Source of the DNA: Paracholeplasma vituli
GTDB taxonomy: Bacteria; Bacillota_I; Bacilli_A; Acholeplasmatales; UBA5453
DNA: 64,000 nucleotides
Assembly: GCF_025446935.1 (NCBI RefSeq)
Contig: NZ_JAOEGN010000003.1
Span: 62,001-126,000 of the forward strand
Direction of reading: 5' to 3'
A model generated the notes under the pieces. The model searched no databases and was not told the DNA's origin. It worked only from the letters and a program-made list of their open reading frames with translations. Position 1 is the first letter of the stretch; the number at the start of each line of letters is the position of its first letter. Both the position numbers and the translations under genes were made by a program. Shown one piece after another: positions 37,736-46,615 of this stretch.

Positions 37736-38585
37736 GAAAGTAGATTTATCATTTCAAAGTTGTAAATCCGAATACGATGACGCGAGTGTTGTTATCTATT
37801 CATGTCCAATGGATGCGACAACATCCTATCGTCCAGGGACACGTTTTGCGGGGAACGCCATTCGCGTAGATTCATTTGGGATTGAATGGTATTCACCGTA
37901 TCGCGAAATGAGTTTAAAAGATTACCCAACCTGTGATATTGGTGATCTAGACTTACCAATTGGTGCGGTTGAAGATGCATTAGAGGTCATTTACGACACC
38001 ACAAAACAAATCCTTAAGGACAACAAGAAACCTATGATGGTTGGCGGCGAACATTTAGTGACCCTTCCAGTGGTAAAGGCGGTTGCTGAAAAGTATCCAG
38101 ATTTACATATGATTCATTTAGACGCGCACACGGACCTGCGTGATGAGTTCTTCGGTAGAAAACTCTCACACGCAACCGTACTCAGACGTTGTTTTGATGT
38201 TCTTGGCCCTGGTAGAATTTATCAATTTGGTATTCGTTCCGGAGATAAACACGAATTCGATTGGGCAGCCAGTGGGAATACTTTTCTAAGAAAGTTTGAT
38301 TTTGAAGGATTAGCTGAAACCATTCAAAAATTAAAAGATAAACCCGTTTATATCACGATTGACTTAGATGTTCTTGACCCAGGTGTGTTCCCTGGAACAG
38401 GTACCCCAGAACCAGGTGGGATGCAATACAAAGATTTACTTAAAGCGTTTGACCTATTTGAAGGCCTTAACAACATCGTTGGTGCTGACTTCGTAGAACT
38501 CAACCCTTACCTAGACCCATCCGGTGCTTCCACAGCGGTCGCTGTGAAGACACTCCGAGAAATGGTCTTAATCCTACATAAATAA
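37725..38585 (+). CDS. speB: Agmatinase (ureohydrolase family)
   Basis: Hydrolyses agmatine to putrescine and urea. The 286-residue manganese enzyme has all the metal motifs: GGEHLVTLP, HLDAHTDLRD (Asp-x-His-x-x-Asp) and TIDLDVLDPGVFPGTGTPEPGG. It directly overlaps the arginine decarboxylase, so together they form a two-step arginine-to-putrescine route. No spermidine synthase (speE) or speD lies between or beside them. A 13-bp hairpin follows the gene. Confidence 0.93.
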   Translation: MSFKKVDLSFQSCKSEYDDASVVIYSCPMDATTSYRPGTRFAGNAIRVDSFGIEWYSPYREMSLKDYPTCDIGDLDLPIGAVEDALEVIYDTTKQILKDNKKPMMVGGEHLVTLPVVKAVAEKYPDLHMIHLDAHTDLRDEFFGRKLSHATVLRRCFDVLGPGRIYQFGIRSGDKHEFDWAASGNTFLRKFDFEGLAETIQKLKDKPVYITIDLDVLDPGVFPGTGTPEPGGMQYKDLLKAFDLFEGLNNIVGADFVELNPYLDPSGASTAVAVKTLREMVLILHK

Positions 38586-38592
38586 ATCGAAT

Positions 38593-38676
38593 AAAAAGAC
38601 AGATTATATCGAATTTTGTTAAAAAATCATCTGATTATTTAGCAAAAAGCCAGATTTTTAAAATCTGTCTTTTTTC
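38593..38676 (+). terminator. Terminator with nested hairpins after speB
   Basis: A 13-bp perfect outer stem (38593-38605 with 38662-38674) encloses two inner dyads, AATCATCTGATT and CAGATTTTTAAAATCTG (38651-38667). The latter shares the outer right arm, so two alternative stems are possible. A T-run follows. Confidence 0.8.
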
Positions 38677-38740
38677 TTAGGCTTAATAAGTATATTGAAG
38701 TTCAAAGTAATATATAATGTGCTATAAAGGGGGCATTCGT

Positions 38741-39100
38741 ATGACTCGTGAACCTCAAACACAAACTACCCGTCTACAAAATATTTATTTTTACACATCC
38801 TTAGGTATGATTGGACTGAGCATATTACTGTTCTTATTAGGCATTTTATTCACCCGTACGGCGACCCCAGCACCCGAAGCACTCGTTTCACTGGCTGTAA
38901 TCTATTTACAATACCATTACGCGCACGTAATAATAGGTATAGCATTACTCATCTTTTATGCTATCCAAAAGAAGAAATATATTTTCAAACTCAATGTTTT
39001 AAAGACCATCTTTGGCATTCTATTCAGTCCCATCAGTTACATTATCCTCACGACAGCGATTCTTCTACTAGGTTTATCTAGCTGTGCTTCAGGGTCATAA
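38741..39100 (+). CDS. Small unknown membrane protein
   Basis: A 119-residue protein with three hydrophobic helices (near 18-38, 52-74 and 88-112) and a Cys near the C-terminus (SSCASGS). No family recognised. ATG 38741 with AAAGGGGGC upstream. The longer frame at 38717 begins in the promoter (TATAAT at 38713). It is followed by a perfect terminator. Confidence 0.6.
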   Translation: MTREPQTQTTRLQNIYFYTSLGMIGLSILLFLLGILFTRTATPAPEALVSLAVIYLQYHYAHVIIGIALLIFYAIQKKKYIFKLNVLKTIFGILFSPISYIILTTAILLLGLSSCASGS

Positions 39101-39120
39101 TGATTGGGACAGCTCTCCTT

Positions 39121-39155
39121 GTCACTACTTTTAAAACAAGTAGTGACTTTTTTGA
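39121..39155 (+). terminator. Terminator, 10-bp perfect stem
   Basis: GTCACTACTT (39121-39130) with AAGTAGTGAC (39138-39147) and a T-run. Confidence 0.92.
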
Positions 39156-39157
39156 CG

Positions 39158-39183
39158 AAAAAAAACTCCATTAGATGGAGTTT
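39158..39183 (-). terminator. tRNA-Thr terminator
   Basis: The stem AAACTCCAT (39163-39171) with ATGGAGTTT (39175-39183); the A-run on its left gives the minus-strand U-tail. Confidence 0.88.
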
Positions 39184-39195
39184 ATGTGTTCATAA

Positions 39196-39269
39196 TGGTG
39201 CCCTCAGCGAGAATCGAACTTGCAATACAGCCTTACCATGGCTGCGTTATACCATTTAACTATGAGGGC
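39196..39269 (-). tRNA. tRNA-Thr (GGT)
   Basis: A 74-nt cloverleaf with CCA encoded; acceptor GCCCTCA with TGAGGGC, anticodon loop ATGGTAA gives GGT. Promoter TTGTTT, 17 nt, TATAAT on the minus strand (39289-39317). Confidence 0.95.
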
Positions 39270-39353
39270 TATTCATAGCAGCAAAGTTATTATACAAAAT
39301 TAAAAATAAAAAAACAACCCAAATGTGATAATATAATTACAGGAAGTGTTTTT

Positions 39354-41081
39354 ATGAAAAAAATCATTGAACTACTAAAGCCGTTTTGGCGCACACTGAC
39401 GGTATCATTAACCTTAAAAATGCTCGGGTCCATGACAGACCTTTTTTTACCATTTTTAATCGCGTATATGATCGATGACGTCATCCCAAACACGTTAATT
39501 GGCAACGTTTGGCCCATCTATGAAGTGGGAATTTACATGTTGTTAATCGCGCTTGCAGGGTGGTTAATGAACGTGTATGCGAATAGAACCGCTGAAAGAA
39601 TCTCCGCTGAAGCAATCCGAGGTTTAAGACACCAAGTCTTTGAAAAAATCGAAAGTTTGTCCTCCGCTCAAATCGATCAGTTTACCAGACCATCCTTGAT
39701 TTCAAGAATGACGACCGATACGTATAATCTATATAACTCCACCGGTGGGGTCCAACGCTTAGGCGTAAGAGCTCCAGTACTTTTAATTGGTGGGATTTTT
39801 ATGTCGTTTTTAGTTGACCCTGTTTTAACTTTAGTGATGATTGCGACACTACCATTTATAGGATTAGTCGTTTATACAATCTCTAAAAAAGGGATTCCAT
39901 TATATAAAGAAATTCAAACACGTGTAGACCGTTTGGTTAGAACGGTACGTGAGTTCATCACAGGTGCTCGTGTCATTAAAGCACTATCGATGAGCGAACA
40001 CGAAAAAGCACGTTTTGACGAAGATAACAAAAACGCTATTAAAGGCGAACTTAAAGCACACATCACGATGGCTACCATCAATCCACTGATGAATACCATC
40101 GTTAACTTAGGGTTGGTTTTGGTGTTGGTATTTGGCGCGTTCCGTCTCAATGAAGGCCATGTTCAAAAAGGTGATATCACCGCGTTTGTTACGTATTTTA
40201 CAATTATTCTTAACGCAATGATGTCCATCACACGTGTTTTCGTAATGTTATCCAGAGCTCAAGCTTCCGGTGCACGTATTGATGAGATTTTAAATGCACC
40301 TACCGATATTAAAGATGGGACTTTAGAAATCGTTAAAGATACTGAGAAACCGCATATTGCTTTTGACCACGTGTCGTTTTCTTATAATAAACAAAAGTAT
40401 AACATCGAAGACATCAGTTTTGAAATTTATGAAGGTCAAACCCTTGGCATCATCGGCTCAACTGGGTCAGGTAAAACCACACTTGTGAATTTACTGATGC
40501 GTTTTTACGATACGACCGAAGGACAAATCCGTTATTATGGTACACCGATTCAAGACCTCAAAGTCAAAGATTTAAGAAGTAAAATTGGACTTGTTCTACA
40601 ACAAGACTTGATTTTTTCGGAATCTATCTACCAAAATATTCAGTTTAATCGTAATCAAATTGAAAAGTATGACGTTGAAATGGCGACGAAAATTGCTCAA
40701 GCAGAATTCATATATGAACGTGAAGACGCTTATGAAGCGATGATGGCAACCCGTGGGATGAACTTATCGGGTGGTCAAAAACAGCGCATCCTAATCGCAA
40801 GAGCAATTGCAGGCAAACCAGACATTCTGATACCAGACGATGCCTCGTCAGCACTCGATTATCAAACTGATATGAAATTACGTAAGAAACTCAATGAAAC
40901 CATGGCTCATACAACCAAAATAATAATTGCCCAACGCATATCGAGTCTAAAAGAAGCCGATCTCATCTTAGTCATGGATGAGGGGAGAATTATTGCTAAA
41001 GGCACACACGAAGAACTCTTAAAAACCTCAGATACCTACCAATTACTGGCGAAACACCAAATGGGAGGTGCAACTTTATGA
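39354..41081 (+). CDS. ABC exporter half-transporter A (degenerate ATPase site)
   Basis: A 575-residue half exporter: six-TM domain (about 1-310), then an ABC domain. The Walker A is GSTGSGKTT and the signature LSGGQKQR is intact. The Walker B end reads LIPDDASSALD, with Asp where the catalytic Glu normally is, and the switch reads IIAQRISS with Gln for His. This matches the inactive half of heterodimeric exporters such as TM287/288. It overlaps its partner by 4 nt. Drug or lipid export is the likely role; cargo unknown. Confidence 0.92.
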   Translation: MKKIIELLKPFWRTLTVSLTLKMLGSMTDLFLPFLIAYMIDDVIPNTLIGNVWPIYEVGIYMLLIALAGWLMNVYANRTAERISAEAIRGLRHQVFEKIESLSSAQIDQFTRPSLISRMTTDTYNLYNSTGGVQRLGVRAPVLLIGGIFMSFLVDPVLTLVMIATLPFIGLVVYTISKKGIPLYKEIQTRVDRLVRTVREFITGARVIKALSMSEHEKARFDEDNKNAIKGELKAHITMATINPLMNTIVNLGLVLVLVFGAFRLNEGHVQKGDITAFVTYFTIILNAMMSITRVFVMLSRAQASGARIDEILNAPTDIKDGTLEIVKDTEKPHIAFDHVSFSYNKQKYNIEDISFEIYEGQTLGIIGSTGSGKTTLVNLLMRFYDTTEGQIRYYGTPIQDLKVKDLRSKIGLVLQQDLIFSESIYQNIQFNRNQIEKYDVEMATKIAQAEFIYEREDAYEAMMATRGMNLSGGQKQRILIARAIAGKPDILIPDDASSALDYQTDMKLRKKLNETMAHTTKIIIAQRISSLKEADLILVMDEGRIIAKGTHEELLKTSDTYQLLAKHQMGGATL

Positions 41082-42859
41082 TGTATGCAGGCAAACAACC
41101 TCGTGGTAAAAACGATGGGTCACAAAAAGCCAAGAACCGAAAATACGTCATTAAGCGTTTATGGGATTATTTAACATTCTATAAATGGCGACTCATATTG
41201 GCCATATTCCTCACAATTGTTGCGAACTTGTTATCCTTGATTGGTCCATTTTTAACTGGTAGAACCATCTCAGCGATGGAAAATGGCGTTGATTTTGATC
41301 AAGTATTCTTGTATGCGTCGTTGATGGTTGTATTCTATTTAATAAGTTCGATTTTGAACTATACACTTTCCATCGCGATGGTTCGAATCAGTCAAAGTGT
41401 CGTCTATAAAATGAGAAACGATGTCTTTGATAAACTCAATAAAGTCCCTGTATCATTCTTCGATAATAACCAAACCGGGGATATTATTTCGAAGATTTCT
41501 TATGATATCGATACGATCAATACCTCATTAGCAACCGATGTAATATCGATTTTTACATCGATAATTACCGTTGTGATATCGTTTATCATGATGTTGATTA
41601 TGTCACCTATCCTATCTTTAGTATTCCTAATTACCATTCCGTTATCGTTTCTATTTACTAAAACCTTATCCGGTATTGTCAAAAAGAAATACCGTTTGAG
41701 AAATGCGAAGTTAGGCGAACTCAATGGCTATGCAGAAGAAATGATTACAGGTCAAAAAACTGTTCAGTCTTATGTGTCTGAATCAGCTGTATTAAACCGA
41801 TTTGATGCGATTAACGATGAAGCATCGGATGCTTCCTATAAAGCAGGTTACTATTCTACAATGGTAGGTCCTACTGTCAACTTTATCTCAAACTTATCGG
41901 TTACCTTGGTCGGGGTATTTGGGGGGTTACTCTATTTTAGAGGGCAAATCGATTTAGGTAAACTTACCAGTTTCACACTTTACTCCCGTCGTTTTTCTGG
42001 TCCAATCAATCAAATGAGTAGCATTCTAGCGGATATTCAAAGTGCACTAGCTGCGGCTGAACGTGTCTTTGGATTGATTGATTTAAAAGAAGAGGTTGCT
42101 GATTTAAAGGATGCAGAAGCCTACGAGGATGTATCGGGTGAAATCGTATTTAATCAAGTGAATTTCTCATACGATAAAAAAAACCCAATCATTCAAAATT
42201 TAAGCTTCAAAGCACAACATGGGCAAGTCGTCGCGATTGTTGGCCCAACTGGTGCTGGTAAAACTACACTTGTTAATTTATTGATGCGTTTTTACGATGT
42301 CGATTCGGGAGAAATCCTGGCGGATGGTAAGAACATTCAAACGTATACAAGAACCTCACTCAGAAAAGCGTTCTCGATGGTTCTTCAAGATACGTGGTTA
42401 TTCACCGGATCAATCGCCGATAACATTGCGTATGGTAATGGCGATGTAACCCGCGACGAAATCATTGAAGCAGCGAAACGGGCGAAGATTCATCATTTTA
42501 TAGAAGCCTTACCCAATGGTTACGATACTGAACTGACCGATGAAGGTCTCAATATTTCTAAGGGTCAAAAGCAACTCTTGGTCATTGCGAGAGCGATGCT
42601 TTCAAAGACCAAGATGTTGATTTTGGATGAAGCAACCTCAAACGTGGATACCCAAACCGAAATCCACATTCAACAAGCGATGTTACACCTCATGGAAAAC
42701 AAAACCACATTTGTCATCGCGCATCGATTATCGACTATTCAAAATGCTGATTTAATATTAGTCATCAAAGATGGTAATATTGTTGAACAAGGTAAACACG
42801 ATGATTTAATTCAAAAACAAGGCTTTTATCAAAAATTATATATTTCACAATTTGAATAA
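41078..42859 (+). CDS. ABC exporter half-transporter B (catalytic site)
   Basis: A 593-residue half exporter that partners with the preceding gene. It has six TM helices and an ABC domain with Walker A GPTGAGKTT, Walker B LILDEATSNVD (catalytic Glu intact) and AHRLST switch. Its signature is changed to ISKGQKQ instead of LSGGQ. Combined with the partner, one ATP site is canonical and the other is fully degenerate. A terminator follows. Confidence 0.93.
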   Translation: MMYAGKQPRGKNDGSQKAKNRKYVIKRLWDYLTFYKWRLILAIFLTIVANLLSLIGPFLTGRTISAMENGVDFDQVFLYASLMVVFYLISSILNYTLSIAMVRISQSVVYKMRNDVFDKLNKVPVSFFDNNQTGDIISKISYDIDTINTSLATDVISIFTSIITVVISFIMMLIMSPILSLVFLITIPLSFLFTKTLSGIVKKKYRLRNAKLGELNGYAEEMITGQKTVQSYVSESAVLNRFDAINDEASDASYKAGYYSTMVGPTVNFISNLSVTLVGVFGGLLYFRGQIDLGKLTSFTLYSRRFSGPINQMSSILADIQSALAAAERVFGLIDLKEEVADLKDAEAYEDVSGEIVFNQVNFSYDKKNPIIQNLSFKAQHGQVVAIVGPTGAGKTTLVNLLMRFYDVDSGEILADGKNIQTYTRTSLRKAFSMVLQDTWLFTGSIADNIAYGNGDVTRDEIIEAAKRAKIHHFIEALPNGYDTELTDEGLNISKGQKQLLVIARAMLSKTKMLILDEATSNVDTQTEIHIQQAMLHLMENKTTFVIAHRLSTIQNADLILVIKDGNIVEQGKHDDLIQKQGFYQKLYISQFE

Positions 42860-42879
42860 AGTTACCCAATTGAAATGTT

Positions 42880-42922
42880 AAGATGTTAGTAGACACTAAA
42901 AAGTTACTATCATCTTTTTTTC
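42880..42922 (+). terminator. Terminator of the ABC exporter operon
   Basis: A 12-bp stem with one mismatch (42880-42891 with 42905-42916) and a T-run. Confidence 0.85.
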
Positions 42923-42952
42923 ATGTATAATGGAAAGAAAAGGTGGGATATT

Positions 42953-44563
42953 ATGCAAGCATTCCAAAAAGGTGTTTTCTATCAAATTTATCCACGAAGT
43001 TTCAACGATTCCAATGGTGATGGGATTGGGGATATTCCTGGTATTATTCAGAAACTCGACTATTTGGCCTCACTAGGGGTTAATTACGTTTGGTTATCAC
43101 CTGTGTATGCTTCACCAAATGTCGATTATGGGTACGATATCAGCGATTATTTATCGATTAATCCCGAATACGGAACCATGGCAGATATGGAAAAACTGAT
43201 TAAAGAAGGTAAAAAACGCGGTATTTATTTCATCATGGATTTGGTGATGAATCACACCTCGAGTGAACATGCGTGGTTTAAAGCTTCGTTAGATCCGGAT
43301 AGCCCATATCGTGATTACTATTATCATCGTCCAGGTAGAGGCAAAAAATTACCAAATAACTGGACGAGTTTCTTTGGTGGTAAGGCATGGAGCCAAAATC
43401 CAGATGGCACCTATTATTTACATCTATTCGCACCCAATCAACCGGACTTAAATTGGGATCACCCGAATATGTATGAAGAGTTCAAAAAGATTATTCGATT
43501 TTGGTTAGACAAAGGTATTAAAGGATTCAGATGTGATGTGGTCAATGTAATGTCTAAAAAAACCTTAGTTGATGGTAGACCAAGATTGATTCTAAAAGGG
43601 TTAGAACACTACCACTCTACACCAAAAAACCATGAAATTTTAAGACGCATCCGCAAAGAAATCATCGAACCTTATGGGGCTTTTTTAGTAGGTGAAACCG
43701 TCATGGTTGATACCAAATTAGCAAATGATTTATTGGGCGAGGGCGATTCTAAAGAACTTGATATGCTCTTTAGTTTTGAACATATGGATGCCGATCAGTT
43801 TTTAGTTAAATGGTTTAAACGCAGTTTTAAACCCAATAAATTTAGCAAAATCCTTACGAAGTGGCAACAATCCATCCCATGGAATGCGATCTATTTAGAA
43901 AATCACGATCAGCCAAGAAGCGTTTCACGCTATGGGTCAAATCACTACCACAAAGAAAGTGCGAAGATGCTTTCGACATTGTTACTCACCCTTAAAGGGT
44001 CTCCATTCATCTATCAAGGTCAAGAAATTGGGATGATGAATGTCGATTATAAATCTATCGATGATTATAAAGATGTTGAAACGAAAAATATTTGGGCGCT
44101 CAGTAAAAAGCTTTTATTCCCGAGGTTTTATCGCTGGCGTATGATTAAAAATGTCTCTCGTGATAACGCAAGAAGCCCGATGCAATGGGATGCTAAAGGC
44201 GGTTTCTCAACAGGAACCCCATGGCTAAGAATCAATCATAATCAAAAGAAGATTAATGTTGAAACCCAAACAGAGGATGGAAACTCCATTTTGAGTTATT
44301 ATAAACGACTCATCAAAATTAGAAACCAATATGATGTTTTCGTAGAAGGTGTCTTTAAACCTGTTTATCAAAGACGAGGATTGTTTGTATATACCCGTGA
44401 AACTCAGAATATGAAAGTATTGATAATTCTCAATATGACGTCAAAATATAAGAAATATAGTTACAATTTAGATGGTGAAATTCTTTTAAGGAATTATCCA
44501 CCCATAGAGATGAAACGGTTGAGACCGTATGAAGCCCTCATCATCGAGGTTCCACATGACTAA
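42953..44563 (+). CDS. malL: GH13 alpha-glucosidase (oligo-1,6-glucosidase type)
   Basis: Hydrolyses alpha-glucosidic bonds of short oligosaccharides such as isomaltose, maltose or sucrose-type sugars. The 536-residue protein shows GH13 region I (DLVMNHTSSEH), nucleophile Asp195 in GFRCDVV, acid/base Glu248 in LVGETV and Asp319 in ENHDQPR. The first-strand motif YQIYPRSFNDSNGDGIGDIPGI is typical of the oligo-1,6-glucosidase subgroup. No signal peptide. ATG 42953 with AGGTGGG upstream. It overlaps the sugar transporter gene. Confidence 0.92.
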   Translation: MQAFQKGVFYQIYPRSFNDSNGDGIGDIPGIIQKLDYLASLGVNYVWLSPVYASPNVDYGYDISDYLSINPEYGTMADMEKLIKEGKKRGIYFIMDLVMNHTSSEHAWFKASLDPDSPYRDYYYHRPGRGKKLPNNWTSFFGGKAWSQNPDGTYYLHLFAPNQPDLNWDHPNMYEEFKKIIRFWLDKGIKGFRCDVVNVMSKKTLVDGRPRLILKGLEHYHSTPKNHEILRRIRKEIIEPYGAFLVGETVMVDTKLANDLLGEGDSKELDMLFSFEHMDADQFLVKWFKRSFKPNKFSKILTKWQQSIPWNAIYLENHDQPRSVSRYGSNHYHKESAKMLSTLLLTLKGSPFIYQGQEIGMMNVDYKSIDDYKDVETKNIWALSKKLLFPRFYRWRMIKNVSRDNARSPMQWDAKGGFSTGTPWLRINHNQKKINVETQTEDGNSILSYYKRLIKIRNQYDVFVEGVFKPVYQRRGLFVYTRETQNMKVLIILNMTSKYKKYSYNLDGEILLRNYPPIEMKRLRPYEALIIEVPHD

Positions 44564-45944
44564 AGTCAATAGGTTATCTTTTGGTGTGGGTACGATTGGC
44601 CGCGACATGAGTTACACGCTCATTTCGATGTATTTGATGTTTTATTTGACGGATGTGTTAGATTTAAATGCGAAAATGGTATTGATCCTGACCGTAATCA
44701 TTGTATCGATTCGTGTCTTTGACGCCTTCAATGACCCATTTATGGGCGTCATTATCGACAATACACGCAGTCGTTTTGGTAAATTTAAACCCTGGATTTT
44801 AATTGGTATGATTGGCTCTGCCTTAACGTCAGTTTTGATGTTTACCAATTTTAATCTAAGTGATTTTGGGTTTATTTTGGTCTTTACGTTTTCCTATTTA
44901 CTCTGGGAACTCTTTTTCACGATGAACGATATTGCCTATTGGTCAATGTTGCCAGCTCTCACGCAAAATCAAAAAGAGCGTGAAGAAATAGGTTCATGGG
45001 CAAGAGTGTTCGCGAATTTGGGTGTATTTATCGTTGTCGGTGGCTTGGTACCCATCACATCGTTTTTCAAGCATACATGGGCATTATCGGACTCAAGTGC
45101 GTTCACAGTATTCGCAATCCTGAGTGCCATCATCATGGTTTTAGGACAGTTAATTACGTTAAAATGGACTAAGATTGAGGTTCATTATACCGCAGTTGAG
45201 CAAACCAAAATCAGAGACATGTTTAACATTATCCTTAAAAATGATCAATTGATGTGGGCCGCTGTCGCAATGTCATTATTCATGACAGGCTATATGATCA
45301 CGACAAATTTTGGGCTTCACTTTTTCAAGTATGCTTATAAAGACGAAAGCATGTATGGTGTATTTGGTATCGTTCTTGGCGCATCACAAATGGTTGCGTT
45401 AGTGGTATTTCGGTGGTTTTCAAAACGGTATTCCCGTAAACAGTTATTTACAGCGTCTATCGTCCTTGTTCTATTAGGTTATATTCTATTCTTTGTTTCA
45501 CCAATGCAGATTTTATGGATTGGGGCAGCTGGAATACTGATGTTTTTTGGCCAAGGGATGTTACAACTGATTATTCTCGTCCTTTTAGCGGATACAGTAG
45601 ATTATGGTCAATACAAGTTTGGTAAACGCAATGAATCTGTGAGTTTCGCAATTCAACCGTTTGTGAATAAATTATCGGGAGCTCTGGCTTCGCTGGTAAT
45701 TGGAGTAACATTGGTCTTAATCGGTATCACCGAGGTAACTTCACCAGAAGATGTGAGTTTGACTGAGGTTTGGTATCTAAAGTTATCAATGCTTATCCTA
45801 CCAATTCTGCTCATCACTGCGAGTTACATCGTATATCATAAAAAGTTTAAAATTGATAAAAACTTTTACGATGAGATTATTCATACTTTAAAGTTACGCG
45901 AAGAAGAAATTAGAACCTCAAATAAAGATATTGAAATTAGTTAG
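44556..45944 (+). CDS. GPH-family sugar:cation symporter
   Basis: A 462-residue polytopic transporter of the glycoside-pentoside-hexuronide:cation family, with about 12 TM segments. Family marks are LSFGVGTIGRDMSYTL, NDPFMGVIIDNTRSRFGKFKPW (the conserved DxTxSrxGkfrPW loop) and the late ADTVDYGQYK motif. ATG 44556 is preceded by GAGGT, and the frame overlaps the GH13 stop by 8 nt. Pairing with GH13 suggests that it imports the disaccharide the enzyme splits. Confidence 0.9.
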   Translation: MTKVNRLSFGVGTIGRDMSYTLISMYLMFYLTDVLDLNAKMVLILTVIIVSIRVFDAFNDPFMGVIIDNTRSRFGKFKPWILIGMIGSALTSVLMFTNFNLSDFGFILVFTFSYLLWELFFTMNDIAYWSMLPALTQNQKEREEIGSWARVFANLGVFIVVGGLVPITSFFKHTWALSDSSAFTVFAILSAIIMVLGQLITLKWTKIEVHYTAVEQTKIRDMFNIILKNDQLMWAAVAMSLFMTGYMITTNFGLHFFKYAYKDESMYGVFGIVLGASQMVALVVFRWFSKRYSRKQLFTASIVLVLLGYILFFVSPMQILWIGAAGILMFFGQGMLQLIILVLLADTVDYGQYKFGKRNESVSFAIQPFVNKLSGALASLVIGVTLVLIGITEVTSPEDVSLTEVWYLKLSMLILPILLITASYIVYHKKFKIDKNFYDEIIHTLKLREEEIRTSNKDIEIS

Positions 45945-45954
45945 ACGAACCCCT

Positions 45955-45983
45955 TGTATTAAACTATTGCATAGTGTATAATG
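45955..45983 (+). promoter_or_regulatory. Promoter of the cold-shock gene
   Basis: TTGTAT (45955-45960), a 17-nt spacer and TATAAT (45978-45983), about 55 nt before the start codon. Confidence 0.75.
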
Positions 45984-46039
45984 TCTTTAGGTGAGTTGAA
46001 TAACCACCCAGAATTTTTCAAGTAAGGAGTTAAGTTTTC

Positions 46040-46237
46040 ATGACAGGCAAAGTTAAATGGTTCGATGCTGAAAAAGGTTACGGCTTTATTTCAACATCAG
46101 AAGGCAAAGATGTGTTTGTACACTTCAGCGCTATCCAAGCTGATGGTTACAAAGCATTAGCAGAAGGCGACCAAGTTGAATTTGAAGTTAAAGAAGGCGA
46201 CCGCGGCCCACAAGCTGCTAAGGTTGTTAAATTATAA
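46040..46237 (+). CDS. Cold-shock domain protein
   Basis: A 65-residue RNA chaperone with the two RNA-binding motifs KGYGFIS (RNP1) and VFVHFSAI (RNP2) and the [16 protein letters not shown] end. The leader is about 55 nt. TAAGGAG precedes the ATG. It is monocistronic; a strong hairpin terminator lies directly downstream. Confidence 0.95.
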   Translation: MTGKVKWFDAEKGYGFISTSEGKDVFVHFSAIQADGYKALAEGDQVEFEVKEGDRGPQAAKVVKL

Positions 46238-46260
46238 TTTTAAAATAACAAGGTAAGCAG

Positions 46261-46290
46261 AAGGACTGAATTTCAGTCCTTTTTCTTTTT
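46261..46290 (+). terminator. csp terminator
   Basis: A 10-bp perfect stem (46261-46270 with 46272-46281) over a single-base centre, followed by T residues. Confidence 0.9.
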
Positions 46291-46327
46291 AAAGAGGGTT
46301 TGAAAACGTTTTTATTCATCTCTTCGG

Positions 46328-46356
46328 TTGACATTGTATAGTATTACGAGTATTCT
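46328..46356 (+). promoter_or_regulatory. Promoter of the lysine-riboswitch operon
   Basis: TTGACA (46328-46333), a 17-nt spacer and TATTCT (46351-46356), about 20 nt upstream of the aptamer. Confidence 0.8.
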
Positions 46357-46373
46357 ATATTCAAACAAAAAAA

Positions 46374-46542
46374 GTTTAGAGGTAGCGATGTATCATAGTA
46401 CAGTGTAGAGCAGGCATGCTAAGACACACTCGAAAGGTAACCATCGCCGAATGAGGACTTAGGCATAGGTCGATCATGGGGTTATAGGGAACACTTATAA
46501 CACTCCTACAGCATACACTGTAGAGGCGCTAACGATGTAAAA
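46374..46542 (+). promoter_or_regulatory. Lysine riboswitch (L-box) aptamer
   Basis: The leader shows the L-box landmarks in order: TTTAGAGGTAGCG at the 5' side, CATAGTA, then CGAAAGGTAACCATCGCCGAA (the CGAAAGG...CGCCGAA core, given as two pieces), and the closing GTAGAGGCGCTAAC. The 5' TTTAG and 3' CTAA form part of the P1 helix. A terminator follows, then the ABC transporter operon. By analogy, lysine binding should favour the terminator and turn the operon off. Sequence match is by recalled consensus. Confidence 0.8.
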
Positions 46543-46561
46543 TTAACTTTTATTTCGTGTT

Positions 46562-46591
46562 GAAGGCGTCCTATGGGACGCTTTTTTTGTT
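46562..46591 (+). terminator. Conditional terminator of the lysine riboswitch
   Basis: A GC-rich stem (GCGTCC 46566-46571 with GGACGC 46576-46581, TATG loop) extended by A-T pairs and followed by a T-run. Confidence 0.85.
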
Positions 46592-46615
46592 AAAAATTCT
46601 AGGAGGTCTTCAACA

